From Polaromonas sp. (lineage in GTDB: Bacteria; Pseudomonadota; Gammaproteobacteria; Burkholderiales; Burkholderiaceae_C): DNA of 64,000 nucleotides. A program made the position numbers and the translations under genes. The notes below the pieces were generated by a model that saw only the letters and a program-made list of their open reading frames with translations, was not told the origin of the DNA and did not search any database. The DNA is taken from contig JAURWY010000030.1 in NCBI GenBank assembly GCA_030654695.1, forward strand, positions 28,811 to 92,810, given 5' to 3'. Numbering within the stretch: position 1 is the first letter of the stretch; each line of letters starts with the position of its first letter. This document shows, piece by piece, positions 25,017 to 34,311 of this stretch.

Positions 25017-26303
25017 TCAGGCCAGCAGGGCCAAGGCTGCGGCCACGTCTTCAGTGCTAACACCTTCTACTGGCTGGAGTTTGGCTTGAGATTCGGCCAC
25101 AGCGTCCGTTCCGCGCGACTGCAGTTGTGCAATGGCCGCAGCCGCTTCACGCGGTGATTCAAAGCTCAGGCTTTGCAGCAGCAAACGGCCGCGCGCATCG
25201 ACCAGTTTGAAGTAGAAAAGACCGTCTTTTTCGCGGTATTGTTTGAGTGTCGGCAGGGCTACTTTGGCGGGCTTGGTGGTCCGACTTTCTGCGCTGCTAC
25301 GCAGATTGCGCAGGCCAACGTTCTGCCGCAGGGTGGCCATGAAGGGCGTTGCCAAACGCCGTGCCTTGAGGGCACCGGCTTGCAAAATGTCTTCCAGCTT
25401 GCCGGGATCGTTGATCAGCGCTTCATAGCTTGCGCGCATGGGGGCGACTTCGCGGTCGATGCGCTCAAACAGCATTTGCTTGGCATCGCCCCAAGCAATG
25501 CCATCGGCAAAAGCCGTGCGCAGGGCAGCAGTTTCTTCGGCGCTGGCAAAGGCTTGGTAAATCTCAAACAGAGCGGAGCCTTCGCAGCGCTTGGCTTCGC
25601 CGGGGGCTTTGGAGTCGGTGACGATGCCGGCGATTTGCTTGCGCAACTGCTCACGCGGCGCAAACAGCGCAATCGTGTTGTCGTAACTCTTGCTCATCTT
25701 GCGGCCGTCGAGCCCAGGCAGCGTCGCCACCGAGGCTTCAATCGCCGCTTCGGGCAAGACCAGGTGCTCGCCATACAAATGGTTGAAGCTCTGGGCGATG
25801 TCGCGGGCCATTTCGATGTGTTGAATCTGGTCACGCCCAACCGGCACTTGGTGCGCTTTGAACAGCAAAATATCCGCAGCCATCAACACCGGGTACATGA
25901 ACAGGCCCGCCGTGACATCGGCATCGGCATCCTGGCCGCCAGCGGTGTTTTTGTCGACCGAGGCTTTGTACGCATGGGCGCGGTTCAGCAGGCCCTTGCC
26001 GGTGACACACGTCAGCAACCAAGTGAGTTCTGGAATTTCTGGAATGTCGGATTGCCGATAAAAAGTGACTCGCTCAGGGTCCAGCCCTGCGGCCAACCAA
26101 GTGGCGGCAATTTCTAGCGTGGAGCGCTGGATGCGGGCGGGCTCGCCCACCTTGATCAACGCGTGGTAGTCGGCTAAAAAGTAAAAACTCTCAGCGCCGG
26201 GTGCCAAACTGGCCCGAACGGCCGGGCGAATGGCGCCCACATAGTTGCCAAGATGGGGCGTGCCCGAAGTGGTGATGCCGGTCAGGACGCGCAGTGGACT
26301 CAT
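25017..26303 (-). CDS. trpS: Tryptophan--tRNA ligase with C-terminal extension
   Basis: A class Ic aminoacyl-tRNA synthetase that charges tRNA-Trp. The HIGH-like motif is in TSGTPHLGNYVGAI (residues 11-24) and KMSKS is in GLDGRKMSKSYDN. The protein has 428 residues against about 335 for the common bacterial form; the last 85-90 residues are an added domain. That domain, with REKDGLFYFKLVDARGRLLL and then SFESPREAAAAIAQLQS, looks like the small YegP-type (DUF1508) fold. Similar long forms occur in Burkholderiales. The role of the extension is unknown. Confidence 0.95.
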   Translation of the reverse strand: MSPLRVLTGITTSGTPHLGNYVGAIRPAVRASLAPGAESFYFLADYHALIKVGEPARIQRSTLEIAATWLAAGLDPERVTFYRQSDIPEIPELTWLLTCVTGKGLLNRAHAYKASVDKNTAGGQDADADVTAGLFMYPVLMAADILLFKAHQVPVGRDQIQHIEMARDIAQSFNHLYGEHLVLPEAAIEASVATLPGLDGRKMSKSYDNTIALFAPREQLRKQIAGIVTDSKAPGEAKRCEGSALFEIYQAFASAEETAALRTAFADGIAWGDAKQMLFERIDREVAPMRASYEALINDPGKLEDILQAGALKARRLATPFMATLRQNVGLRNLRSSAESRTTKPAKVALPTLKQYREKDGLFYFKLVDARGRLLLQSLSFESPREAAAAIAQLQSRGTDAVAESQAKLQPVEGVSTEDVAAALALLA

Positions 26304-26377
26304 GAGAACTCAGATTTCAAAAGATGCAAGGATTGCAAAAAAGGGGGAACGCCGTGGCTTTGGCTTGAACTGGGGAG

Positions 26378-27046
26378 TTAGCGCAGCAAGAAGGCCAATG
26401 GCGACAAAAATGCTTGCAGCGCACTGTAGGTCACCGACATCAGTGGCTGCATCCAGAACGAACTGATCACGCCGGTCAGCACCAGGCCCATGACGATGAA
26501 AAAGCCCCAGGGCTCGACGCGAGACACCATGTTGGCTTGTCGCCACGGCAGCAAGCCAACCAAAATGCGGCCGCCGTCGAGAGGCGGCAATGGGAACAGA
26601 TTAAAGACAAACATGACCACGTTCACCAACATGCCGGCACGGCACATTTCCAGCACAAAGCGCTCGGTGATACCGGCAGACGCTGCAAAGTAGAACAAAG
26701 CACCCCACAACAGGGCCTGTAAAAAGTTGGCGCCGGGGCCCGCCAATGCGACCCAGATCATGTGTTGCTTGGGGTTGCGCAGGTTGCCAAATTGCACCGG
26801 CACAGGTTTGGCGTAACCAAACAAAAAGGTGCCCGCAGTGGCGATGTACAGAACCAGTGGCATGACGATGGTGCCAACCGGGTCAATGTGTTTGAACGGA
26901 TTCAAAGTCACCCGTCCCATCGACCACGCCGTGTTGTCGCCAAAGTAGCGAGCCACATAGCCATGGGCGGCCTCGTGCACGGTGATGGCAAAGACCACGG
27001 GCAGGGCGTAAATAGCGACAGTCTGAATCAGGTTGGCAAAGTCCAT
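26378..27046 (-). CDS. Site-2 protease family membrane metalloprotease (M50)
   Basis: A 222-residue polytopic zinc protease. The zinc-binding HEAAH motif lies at residues 24-28 in the first membrane segment and the third ligand Asp157 is in PPLDGGRIL. There is no PDZ domain, so it belongs to the short YwhC/Rv-type S2P group and not to RseP. These enzymes cleave substrates inside the membrane, but the substrate of this group is not known. It lies between trpS and yciO on the same strand, an arrangement seen in related genomes. Confidence 0.92.
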   Translation of the reverse strand: MDFANLIQTVAIYALPVVFAITVHEAAHGYVARYFGDNTAWSMGRVTLNPFKHIDPVGTIVMPLVLYIATAGTFLFGYAKPVPVQFGNLRNPKQHMIWVALAGPGANFLQALLWGALFYFAASAGITERFVLEMCRAGMLVNVVMFVFNLFPLPPLDGGRILVGLLPWRQANMVSRVEPWGFFIVMGLVLTGVISSFWMQPLMSVTYSALQAFLSPLAFLLR

Positions 27047-27075
27047 GCGCAGATTGTCTCAGACACCGAGCGCCT

Positions 27076-27711
27076 TTACAGGCCGAGCACGGCCAAGTCG
27101 CCACGGCCTTGCCGGATGACAACGGCTTCACCACCGTTGCTCATGCCGGTCAGATCGATCACTGTGGTGGCTTCGAGCGGGCAGGCGCCAGCGTCAATCA
27201 CCGCGGCCAGCTCATGCTCAAACTGGCGCCGGATGTCTTCAGCGTCATTCAGTGGCTCAGTCTCGCCGCGGGGAATCAGTGTGGTCGCCAACAGTGGTGA
27301 GCCGTGCAACTCAAGCAAGGCTTGCAGGGTTTTGTGGTCGGGCACGCGCAGGCCGATGGTCTTGCGCGATGGGTGGCTGAGCCGGCGCGGCACTTCTTTG
27401 CTGGCTTCCAGAATGAAGGTGTAAGGGCCGGGCGTGGCGGCTTTGAGGAGCCGGAATTGCTGGTTGCCAACGCGCGCATAGTTCGCCAGCTCGCTGAGGT
27501 CGCGGCAAAGAATGGTCAGGTGGTGCTTGTCGTCGACGCCGCGGATGCGGCGCAGACTGTCGGCGGCGGTTTTGTCGTCGAGCTGACAGACCAGCGCGTA
27601 GCTTGAATCGGTGGGCACGGCCGCCACCCCCCCGCCGGCCAGTAGCGCGACGGCCTGCTTGAGAAGGCGCGGTTGCGGGTTGTCGGGATGAATTTCAAAA
27701 AATTGGGCCAT
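27076..27711 (-). CDS. yciO: YciO family protein (Sua5/YrdC-related)
   Basis: A 211-residue YrdC-fold protein. It starts MAQFFEIHPDNPQPRLLKQA and has PTDSSYALVCQL, KHHLTILCRDLSELA and ATPGPYTFILEASKEVPRRL, nearly collinear with E. coli YciO. YrdC/Sua5 relatives make threonylcarbamoyl-adenylate for tRNA t6A, whereas YciO has weak or no such activity and its biological role is not settled. It is followed closely by the EamA transporter and rnmA; yciO and rnmA are also neighbours in enterobacteria. Confidence 0.92.
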   Translation of the reverse strand: MAQFFEIHPDNPQPRLLKQAVALLAGGGVAAVPTDSSYALVCQLDDKTAADSLRRIRGVDDKHHLTILCRDLSELANYARVGNQQFRLLKAATPGPYTFILEASKEVPRRLSHPSRKTIGLRVPDHKTLQALLELHGSPLLATTLIPRGETEPLNDAEDIRRQFEHELAAVIDAGACPLEATTVIDLTGMSNGGEAVVIRQGRGDLAVLGL

Positions 27712-27743
27712 GGGCAGATTGTCTCAGTGGACGCCGGTTGAGC

Positions 27744-28649
27744 TCAGGATTCAACGGGTTGCAGCTTGACCTGTTTCAGGGCTTGGCTCTCGCGGGCTGT
27801 TAGCCAAGCGCCGAGTGCGCCGCACAGCGCGATCATGCCGATGCCGATCAGCGACCAGCCATCGGGCACATGTGAAAAAACCAGCCAGCCACCGAGCATG
27901 GCGAAGCCGATCTGGGCATAGAAAAAAGGCGTCATGGTGGCCGCCGTGGTGCGCGTGTAGGCGAGGATCAGTAAAAAATGGCCAGCTGTGGCGGCCAAGC
28001 CCATCAACATCAGGCCGGCCCAGAGCCACCACGACGGCAATGACGTCCAGACAAAAGGCAGCGCCAGCGATGCGATCAGCGTGCCGACCCAGCCGGTATA
28101 AAAATGCATGGTGACCGGATCCTCGGTACGGGCGAGTTTGCTGGTCAGCACCTGAAACCAACTGTTGGTGAACACCACCACCAAGGGGAAGATGATCGAC
28201 CAACCAAAGTGCGCACTGCCTGGACGGATGATGATGAGTGTGCCAATAAAGCCACCGATGATCAGCGACCAACGCAAGCGTGAGACTTTTTCACCCAGCG
28301 CCGTGGCAGCCAACAAGGTGATCGCCAGCGGCACGATGGCGACGATGGAAGTGAACTCGGCCACCGGCATGTGTTTGAGGCTCAAAAAAGCGAACAAGCT
28401 GCTGGCCAGCAACAGCAGGCCGCGCAACAGCTGGAATTTGGGGTGGGCCGTTCGCAAGGAGCGCCAGCCACGCGTGGGCAAGACCACCATGGTGGTGGCC
28501 ACGGCCTGAAAGAAATAGCGAAACCACAGCGCCATCAACAAGGGCACGCCAGCGCTGATGACTTTGGTGGTGGTGTCAAGCGTGGCGAAACAGGCCACCG
28601 CCGCAATGACCAGCGCAATGCCCCATGCGGCCGAAGGCGCGAGCCTCAC
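27744..28649 (-). CDS. DMT-superfamily (EamA) transporter
   Basis: A 301-residue inner-membrane protein with ten hydrophobic segments in two EamA repeats. The first includes ALVIAAVACFATLDTTTKVI and the second begins around WSIIFPLVVVFTNSWFQVLTSK. It belongs to the drug/metabolite exporter superfamily; the substrate cannot be inferred. The gene starts inside the end of rnmA (4-nt overlap), so the two are translated together. Confidence 0.88.
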   Translation of the reverse strand: MRLAPSAAWGIALVIAAVACFATLDTTTKVISAGVPLLMALWFRYFFQAVATTMVVLPTRGWRSLRTAHPKFQLLRGLLLLASSLFAFLSLKHMPVAEFTSIVAIVPLAITLLAATALGEKVSRLRWSLIIGGFIGTLIIIRPGSAHFGWSIIFPLVVVFTNSWFQVLTSKLARTEDPVTMHFYTGWVGTLIASLALPFVWTSLPSWWLWAGLMLMGLAATAGHFLLILAYTRTTAATMTPFFYAQIGFAMLGGWLVFSHVPDGWSLIGIGMIALCGALGAWLTARESQALKQVKLQPVES

Positions 28650-29506
28650 AGGATGCGGTCTTCCAGCAATTCCCAGACGGGTCTCAGTTGGCCCGGTAAA
28701 AAGGGCAGGGTGCCAAGGTCGGTATGGCTCTCGACGGGGCTGTGAAAGTCACTGCCGCGGGATGCCGCCAAGCCAAATTCACGCGCGGTGTCGGCGTATT
28801 TGATGTATTCCTGCGCGGTGTGACTGCCAGTCACCACTTCGACTGCCAAGCCGCCATGGTTTTTGAATTCGGTGAAGAGCGCGTACTCTTCATTCGGCGT
28901 GAATTTGTAGCGGGCCGGGTGCGCGATGACCGCCACACCGTGCGCTTGGGTGATCCAAGTGACAGCGTTTTGCAGGGTGGCCCAGCGGTGCGGCACGAAG
29001 CCGGGTTTGCCTTCGGTCAGGTATTTGCGAAAAACCTCGGCCGTTTCTTTGCAGACGCCGGACTCGACCAGAAAGCGCGCAAAGTGCGTGCGCGAAATGA
29101 GTTCTGGGTTGCCGACAAATTTCAGGGCGCCTTCGTAAGCGCCTTGGATGCCAACCTTGGCCAAACCGTCAGACATTTCCATCGCACGTTCGCGTCGGCC
29201 ACCACGCGTGTCGTGCAAACCCTGTTTCAAAGCCGCGTTGTCGGGGTCAAAGCCGAGGCCGACGATGTGCACGGTTTCGCCTGCAAAAGTGACTGAGATT
29301 TCAGTGCCGGTCAGGTAGTGCATGCCTTGGGCTTTGGCTGCTGCTGCTGCGCGGTGTTGGCCGCCGACTTCGTCGTGGTCGGTCAGGGCCCACAATTCAA
29401 CACCATTGAGCTTGGCGCGCTCGGCCAGCGCTTCAGGGGTGAGTGTGCCGTCAGAGACGATCGAATGGCAATGCAAGTCCGCATTCAGGATGTTTTTTGA
29501 GATCAC
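28646..29506 (-). CDS. rnmA: PHP-domain 5'-3' RNase AM / nucleoside bisphosphate phosphatase
   Basis: A 286-residue PHP-family phosphoesterase. Metal-binding motifs are LHCHSIVSDG (H12, H14, D19), ALTDHD (42-45) and later AHPARYKFTPNE and SRGSDFHSP. The E. coli homologue YciV/RnmA removes 5' nucleotides from short RNAs and hydrolyses 3',5'-nucleoside bisphosphates, and it helps mature rRNA 5' ends. It is 46 bp downstream of recJ on the same strand and overlaps the EamA gene. Confidence 0.93.
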   Translation of the reverse strand: MISKNILNADLHCHSIVSDGTLTPEALAERAKLNGVELWALTDHDEVGGQHRAAAAAKAQGMHYLTGTEISVTFAGETVHIVGLGFDPDNAALKQGLHDTRGGRRERAMEMSDGLAKVGIQGAYEGALKFVGNPELISRTHFARFLVESGVCKETAEVFRKYLTEGKPGFVPHRWATLQNAVTWITQAHGVAVIAHPARYKFTPNEEYALFTEFKNHGGLAVEVVTGSHTAQEYIKYADTAREFGLAASRGSDFHSPVESHTDLGTLPFLPGQLRPVWELLEDRIL

Positions 29507-29552
29507 GCTTTTATTCTAGGCTTGTTGGTCAATTCGAGCACATCGGCCTGCA

Positions 29553-31289
29553 TCAAAGTTCAGCGCCTTCCACCAGAAACCGGACCCGCCGCACGCCTTG
29601 CCATTCGTCGGCGTCCAGCCGGAAAGCCAGCGTGACCTTGGCCGGCAGCGATTCAGTGCGGCCGAACCAGATGCCATCGACGGCTTGACCTTGGTGTTTG
29701 AGTTTGAGCGCGAGGTGCTTTTCGCCGACCAGTCGCTGTGAGACCACTTCGAGTTCTTCGCTGAACGTCGGCGCAGCAAAACCTTGTCCCCAGACGGCCG
29801 TGTGCAACGTGTCGACGACGTCGGTGCGCCGGTATTCGGGCGCCAACGGGCCGTCGGTATCAAGCCGGCGCGTCAAGGTGCCAGCGTCTAGCCACTCATG
29901 GGCGACTTCTTGCAAGGCTTGTTCAAACGTGTCGAAGTTTTCTTCGTCGATGGTGCAGCCAGCGGCCATGGCATGACCGCCAAAACGCAGCAACACCCCT
30001 GGATGGCGTTTGGCCACCAAGTCCAGCGCGTCACGCAAATGAAAGCCCGGAATCGAGCGGCCTGAGCCTTTGAGCTCGTGCTCTTTGCCGGGCGCTTGGC
30101 TGGCCGCAAAGACAAAGGTCGGGCGGTGCATTTTGTCTTTGATGCGCGAGGCCACGATACCGACCACGCCTTCATGAAAATCAGGGTCAAAAATCGCGAT
30201 CGCGGGTGGCGGCGCTTCGTCTTCGTCAATCATCGCGTCAGCCGCCAGCTCGGCCTGCTCGCGCATACCGGCCTCGATGTCACGGCGCTCACGGTTGATG
30301 CTGTCGAGCGTTTTAGCGAGTTCTTCGCCGCGGCCCAAGTCATCGGTCAGCAGGCATTCGATGCCCAGCGTCATGTCGGACAAGCGTCCAGCTGCATTGA
30401 TGCGCGGGCCGAGTGCAAAGCCGAAATCGAAGGCGGTGGCCACATTCGCTTGTCGGCCCGCCGCCAAAAACAAACCTTTGACGCCGGCTTGCAGCGCACC
30501 CGCACGAATGCGCTTCAGACCTTGCGCCACCAAGCGGCGATTGTTCGGGTCGAGCTTGACCACGTCGGCCACCGTACCAAGGGCCACCAGCGGCAGCAAG
30601 GCGTCGAGTTTGGGTTGGCTGGCGGCGTCAAACACGCCGCGTTTGCGGAGTTCGGCGCGGAGCGCGAGCAGCACATAAAACATCACGCCGACGCCGGCGA
30701 TGGACTTGCTTTCAAAGCTGCAAGCGGGCTGGTTCGGGTTGACGATGACGTCTGCGTCGGGCAGCACAATTTCACCGTCCAACAGCGCTGGCAAGTGGTG
30801 GTCGGTCACCAGCACTTGCATGCCGAGCGCCTTGGCCCGCGCCACACCGTCGATGCTGGCGATGCCGTTGTCGACGGTCACCAACAGGTCAGCGCCGGCG
30901 GCCTTGACGCGCTCAGAGATGGCCGGCGTCAAGCCATAGCCGTCGACCACGCGGTCGGGCACCAAGTAACTCACACTGGAAAAATTCAGCGGCGCACCGA
31001 GCAGCCGCAGACCGCGCACGCCGACAGCGCAAGCGGTCGCGCCGTCGCAGTCGTAGTCGGCGACGATGCAGATCTTGCGTCCCGCCGCCATGCTGTCGGC
31101 CAGCAGCACCGCGGCTTCGGCAGCGCCGTGCAGCGCACTGGGCGGCAGCAATCGCGCCAAGCTGTCGTCAAGTTCATCCGGGCTGAGCACGCCGCGAGCG
31201 GCATATAACTGCGCCAGCAGCGGGTGCACACCGGCTTGTTGTAAAGCCCAAACGCTGCGCGGTGGCGCATCTCTGACAGTGATTTTCAT
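29553..31289 (-). CDS. recJ: Single-stranded-DNA-specific exonuclease RecJ
   Basis: A 578-residue DHH/DHHA1 nuclease from the ATG at 31289 (MKITVRDAPP); the longer frame upstream overlaps the rpfE-like gene and is not favoured. Motifs include VADYDCDG at 77-83 and VTDHHLP with DHH at 163-165. The DHHA1 part carries VGIVASRIKDKMHRP and RFGGHAMAAGCTI. RecJ degrades single-stranded DNA 5' to 3' in recombination and mismatch repair. Its start overlaps the upstream stop by 4 nt. Confidence 0.96.
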   Translation of the reverse strand: MKITVRDAPPRSVWALQQAGVHPLLAQLYAARGVLSPDELDDSLARLLPPSALHGAAEAAVLLADSMAAGRKICIVADYDCDGATACAVGVRGLRLLGAPLNFSSVSYLVPDRVVDGYGLTPAISERVKAAGADLLVTVDNGIASIDGVARAKALGMQVLVTDHHLPALLDGEIVLPDADVIVNPNQPACSFESKSIAGVGVMFYVLLALRAELRKRGVFDAASQPKLDALLPLVALGTVADVVKLDPNNRRLVAQGLKRIRAGALQAGVKGLFLAAGRQANVATAFDFGFALGPRINAAGRLSDMTLGIECLLTDDLGRGEELAKTLDSINRERRDIEAGMREQAELAADAMIDEDEAPPPAIAIFDPDFHEGVVGIVASRIKDKMHRPTFVFAASQAPGKEHELKGSGRSIPGFHLRDALDLVAKRHPGVLLRFGGHAMAAGCTIDEENFDTFEQALQEVAHEWLDAGTLTRRLDTDGPLAPEYRRTDVVDTLHTAVWGQGFAAPTFSEELEVVSQRLVGEKHLALKLKHQGQAVDGIWFGRTESLPAKVTLAFRLDADEWQGVRRVRFLVEGAEL

Positions 31290-32314
31290 AAGGTCTCCAG
31301 CAGGCCCAGCAAGGGCTTGGGTTTGAATAATTGTTTGACGCGGCCAACAAGGCTCAGGGGCGCGCTTTCGAAGGTCAGGGCGCTGCGCTCGCCGCAGAGC
31401 GTCAGCCGCAGGACTTCGCCGGCCGATTGCCGGGCCAGCCAGTCTTTGGCCTCGAGTGCGTCGAGCGCGGCCCAAGCCTCAGCGTAGGCTTGCCAGTCAT
31501 CGCGCAGGGCGGCGTTGGCCAGCGTGCGGGGGGCGCTGAATTTCTGTTGTTCGGGCGTTGCGGCTGTGTGTTGTTCAGGCAAGTCGCCAGTGCCGCTGAA
31601 CCAAATCGAGTTGACCGGCAGTTGTCGCTGGCTGCTGCGCGCATCATTGATCGGGTGGGTGTAAAGCAGCATTTGCATTTCGTTTTGCAGACGGCGCAGC
31701 GTTTTTCCGCTGCTGCCGGCGGGCAACCAAGGATCGACGCTGCGGCCGAGCGCGCGGTCTAGCGAGGCGGTTGGCAAATTGTGAAAGAGCTCGCCTTCCG
31801 CCAGCCAGCGCTGTGGCGCCACGTAATGCAGGCGAATGTCGTCAGACTCGAAATACATCTGCATGGCGGCCATGAGGGCACGGGAATCGGCTTCGCTCAG
31901 CGCCAAGGCTTCGGGGTCGGTCAGCGTGGCGTGTTCGCGGCCCATGAGCCAGTGGCACGGTGTCACGTGGGCCCAGTGGCGAGTCTGGGTTTCTTGGCTG
32001 GCTTCGCGTGGGCTGCGTTGTTCATGCTCGCGGGCGGCCCAAGGAATCAAACCATCTGGCAGCGGGTGGCTGGCCAGTCCGTGCAGCCGGGCCAGCGCCC
32101 GCTCATGGGGTGGCGACATCGACAGTGCGTCGCCGGTGTCCGTGTGCAGCAGCTGCATGCCTTGCAGCAGCTTGGCGAAATGGCGGGTGTTCGCTGGTGG
32201 GAGCGCTTGGAGTGCGGCCAGCCAGCTGGTGTCGGCGCAGGCCGCGAAGGGCAGCAGCAGATGGGGGACAGTCAGCGCTGAGGCCGAAGCGCTGGGTGTG
32301 GAAACGGTGGACAT
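31286..32314 (-). CDS. RpfE-like conserved protein upstream of recJ
   Basis: A 342-residue soluble protein often mislabelled phosphoglycerate mutase. Conserved segments include THPINDARSSQRQLPVNSIWFSGTG in the C-terminal half and CHWLMGREHATLTDPEALAL in the middle. The same gene pair occurs in Xanthomonas, where RpfE lies beside recJ at the end of the rpf cluster. No other rpf gene is present here, so a role in DSF signalling should not be assumed. The 4-nt overlap with recJ shows co-translation. Confidence 0.75.
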   Translation of the reverse strand: MSTVSTPSASASALTVPHLLLPFAACADTSWLAALQALPPANTRHFAKLLQGMQLLHTDTGDALSMSPPHERALARLHGLASHPLPDGLIPWAAREHEQRSPREASQETQTRHWAHVTPCHWLMGREHATLTDPEALALSEADSRALMAAMQMYFESDDIRLHYVAPQRWLAEGELFHNLPTASLDRALGRSVDPWLPAGSSGKTLRRLQNEMQMLLYTHPINDARSSQRQLPVNSIWFSGTGDLPEQHTAATPEQQKFSAPRTLANAALRDDWQAYAEAWAALDALEAKDWLARQSAGEVLRLTLCGERSALTFESAPLSLVGRVKQLFKPKPLLGLLETL

Positions 32315-32347
32315 GCCGCTATTGTCCGGGATGCCACAATCACCCGC

Positions 32348-33604
32348 ATGCAGATTCCCTATGAGTTGATATTAGGTTGGCGTTACACGCGCGCTGGCCG
32401 GTCTACCCGGCGTAACGGCTTCATCTCCTTTATCTCTGGCGTCTCCATGCTGGGCATAGCGCTGGGCGTGGCCGCGCTCATCATCGTGCTGAGCGTGATG
32501 AACGGCTTTCAAAAAGAAGTCCGCGACCGCATGCTCGGTGTCATTTCGCACATTGAAGTGTTTGCCCCCGGCGGCGCGGCCTTGCCCGATTTGGCGCAAA
32601 CCATGGCCGAAGTCCGGCAGAACAACCAGGTCATTGGCGCCGCCCCTTTCATCGCGGCACAAGCCTTGCTGGCACGCGGCGAAGACATGAAAGGCACCTT
32701 GGTTCGCGGGATTGATCCGGTGCTAGAAGGTGGTGTTTCCGAGCTTGGTGCGCTGCTCAAGGATGGTGTTTTTCAGCGCTTGGTGAGCGGCGAATTTGGC
32801 GTGGTGCTGGGTGCCGAACTGGCGCGGGCTATGGGTGTTCGTCAGGGCGACAGCGTCACCTTGATTGCCCCCAGCGGGCAGGTGACACCGGCCGGCGTGG
32901 TGCCCAGGCTCAAGCAGATGACGGTGGTCGGCACCTTTGACTCCGGTCATTTTGAATACGACTCGGCGCTGGTGCTGATGCACCAGGACGACGCGGCCAG
33001 AATCTTCCGGCTGGAAGGCCCAACCGGCATCCGCATCAAGCTGCGCGACCTGCACCAAGCCCGCGAAGTGGCCCAACAACTCGCCGGCTCGCTGAGTGGC
33101 AACTTATTGATACGCGACTGGACGCGTCAAAACCGCACTTGGTTTGCCGCTGTTCAGCTTGAAAAACGCATGATGTTCATCATCCTCACCTTGATCGTTG
33201 CGGTGGCGGCTTTCAACTTGGTCAGTACGCTGGTGATGACGGTCACCGACAAGCGCGCCGACATTGCCATCTTGCGCACGCTAGGCGCCAGCCCGAAAAG
33301 CATCATGGGGATTTTCATGGTGCAGGGCGCCATGGTCGGTGTGATTGGCACGCTGTCGGGCCTGCTGCTGGGGCTGGGTGTGGCCTTCAATATCGATGTG
33401 ATCGTGCCGGCGCTGGAGCGGCTGTTGAACGCCAGCTTTTTACCGCGTGACATCTATCTCATCAGTCGCATGCCGAGTGAGCCGCAGTACGCTGACATCA
33501 TGCCGATCGCTGTGATTTCGCTGGTACTGGCTTTTCTGGCCACCATTTATCCGAGCTGGCGTGCCAGTCGCGTCAACCCGGCGGAGGCCCTGCGCTATGA
33601 GTGA
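32348..33604 (+). CDS. lolC: Lipoprotein-releasing ABC transporter permease LolC/LolE
   Basis: A 418-residue MacB-type permease. One N-terminal helix ([26 protein letters not shown]) is followed by a periplasmic domain of about 220 residues ([17 protein letters not shown]). Three C-terminal helices follow, with the FtsX-type [21 protein letters not shown] cytoplasmic motif between them. Only one permease gene is present, so LolD probably pairs with a LolC/E homodimer or LolF-like subunit. The complex extracts lipoproteins from the inner membrane and hands them to LolA. It overlaps lolD by 8 nt. Confidence 0.93.
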   Translation: MQIPYELILGWRYTRAGRSTRRNGFISFISGVSMLGIALGVAALIIVLSVMNGFQKEVRDRMLGVISHIEVFAPGGAALPDLAQTMAEVRQNNQVIGAAPFIAAQALLARGEDMKGTLVRGIDPVLEGGVSELGALLKDGVFQRLVSGEFGVVLGAELARAMGVRQGDSVTLIAPSGQVTPAGVVPRLKQMTVVGTFDSGHFEYDSALVLMHQDDAARIFRLEGPTGIRIKLRDLHQAREVAQQLAGSLSGNLLIRDWTRQNRTWFAAVQLEKRMMFIILTLIVAVAAFNLVSTLVMTVTDKRADIAILRTLGASPKSIMGIFMVQGAMVGVIGTLSGLLLGLGVAFNIDVIVPALERLLNASFLPRDIYLISRMPSEPQYADIMPIAVISLVLAFLATIYPSWRASRVNPAEALRYE

Positions 33605-34283
33605 CATCAACACAGAAGTGGTCTTGAGTGCCAAGGGGTTGACCAAACGATTTCAGGAAGGCTCGCTCGACGTGACGGTGCTGCGCGGTGTGGACCTGCA
33701 GGTGCATCGCGGCGAAACGCTGGCCATCGTCGGCGCCTCGGGTTCAGGCAAAAGCACACTGCTGCACATGATGGGTGGGCTGGACGCGCCGACCAGCGGC
33801 TCGGTGCAACTCAAGGGTCAAGATCTCTCGACGCTATCGGCCACGGAACAAGGTCGTCTGCGAAATCTGCAGCTCGGTTTTGTCTACCAGTTTCATCACT
33901 TGTTGCCGGAGTTCAGCGCGCTCGACAACGTCGCCATGCCTTTGTGGATTCGTCGGGACATGCGTGAAGATGCCAGCAAAACCGCGGCGGCCATGCTGGC
34001 GTCGGTGGGTTTGGAAAACCGCTTGCATCACCGGCCTTCAGAGCTGTCTGGCGGTGAGCGTCAGCGTGTCGCGATCGCCCGGGCGTTGGTGACGCGGCCA
34101 GCCTGTGTGTTGGCTGATGAACCGACCGGTAACTTAGACCGCAGCACCGCAGACGGCGTGTTCGAGTTGATGCTGCAACTGGCTGGCCAGCATGGCACGG
34201 CGTTTGTCTTGGTGACCCATGACGAAACGCTGGCGGCGCGTTGTGGCCGCCAGTTGCGTCTGGTGCTCGGCCAGCTGAATTGA
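33597..34283 (+). CDS. lolD: Lipoprotein-releasing ABC transporter ATPase LolD
   Basis: A 228-residue ABC ATPase from the ATG at 33597, inside the end of lolC. Walker A GASGSGKS is at 46-53, the signature is [15 protein letters not shown], Walker B is [11 protein letters not shown] and the switch His is in VLVTHDE. It powers release of outer-membrane lipoproteins together with the upstream permease. A longer frame starts 12 codons earlier but lies within lolC. Confidence 0.96.
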   Translation: MSDINTEVVLSAKGLTKRFQEGSLDVTVLRGVDLQVHRGETLAIVGASGSGKSTLLHMMGGLDAPTSGSVQLKGQDLSTLSATEQGRLRNLQLGFVYQFHHLLPEFSALDNVAMPLWIRRDMREDASKTAAAMLASVGLENRLHHRPSELSGGERQRVAIARALVTRPACVLADEPTGNLDRSTADGVFELMLQLAGQHGTAFVLVTHDETLAARCGRQLRLVLGQLN

Positions 34284-34311
34284 CGGCGGTCAGTCGACGA
34301 GCAAGAACGGC

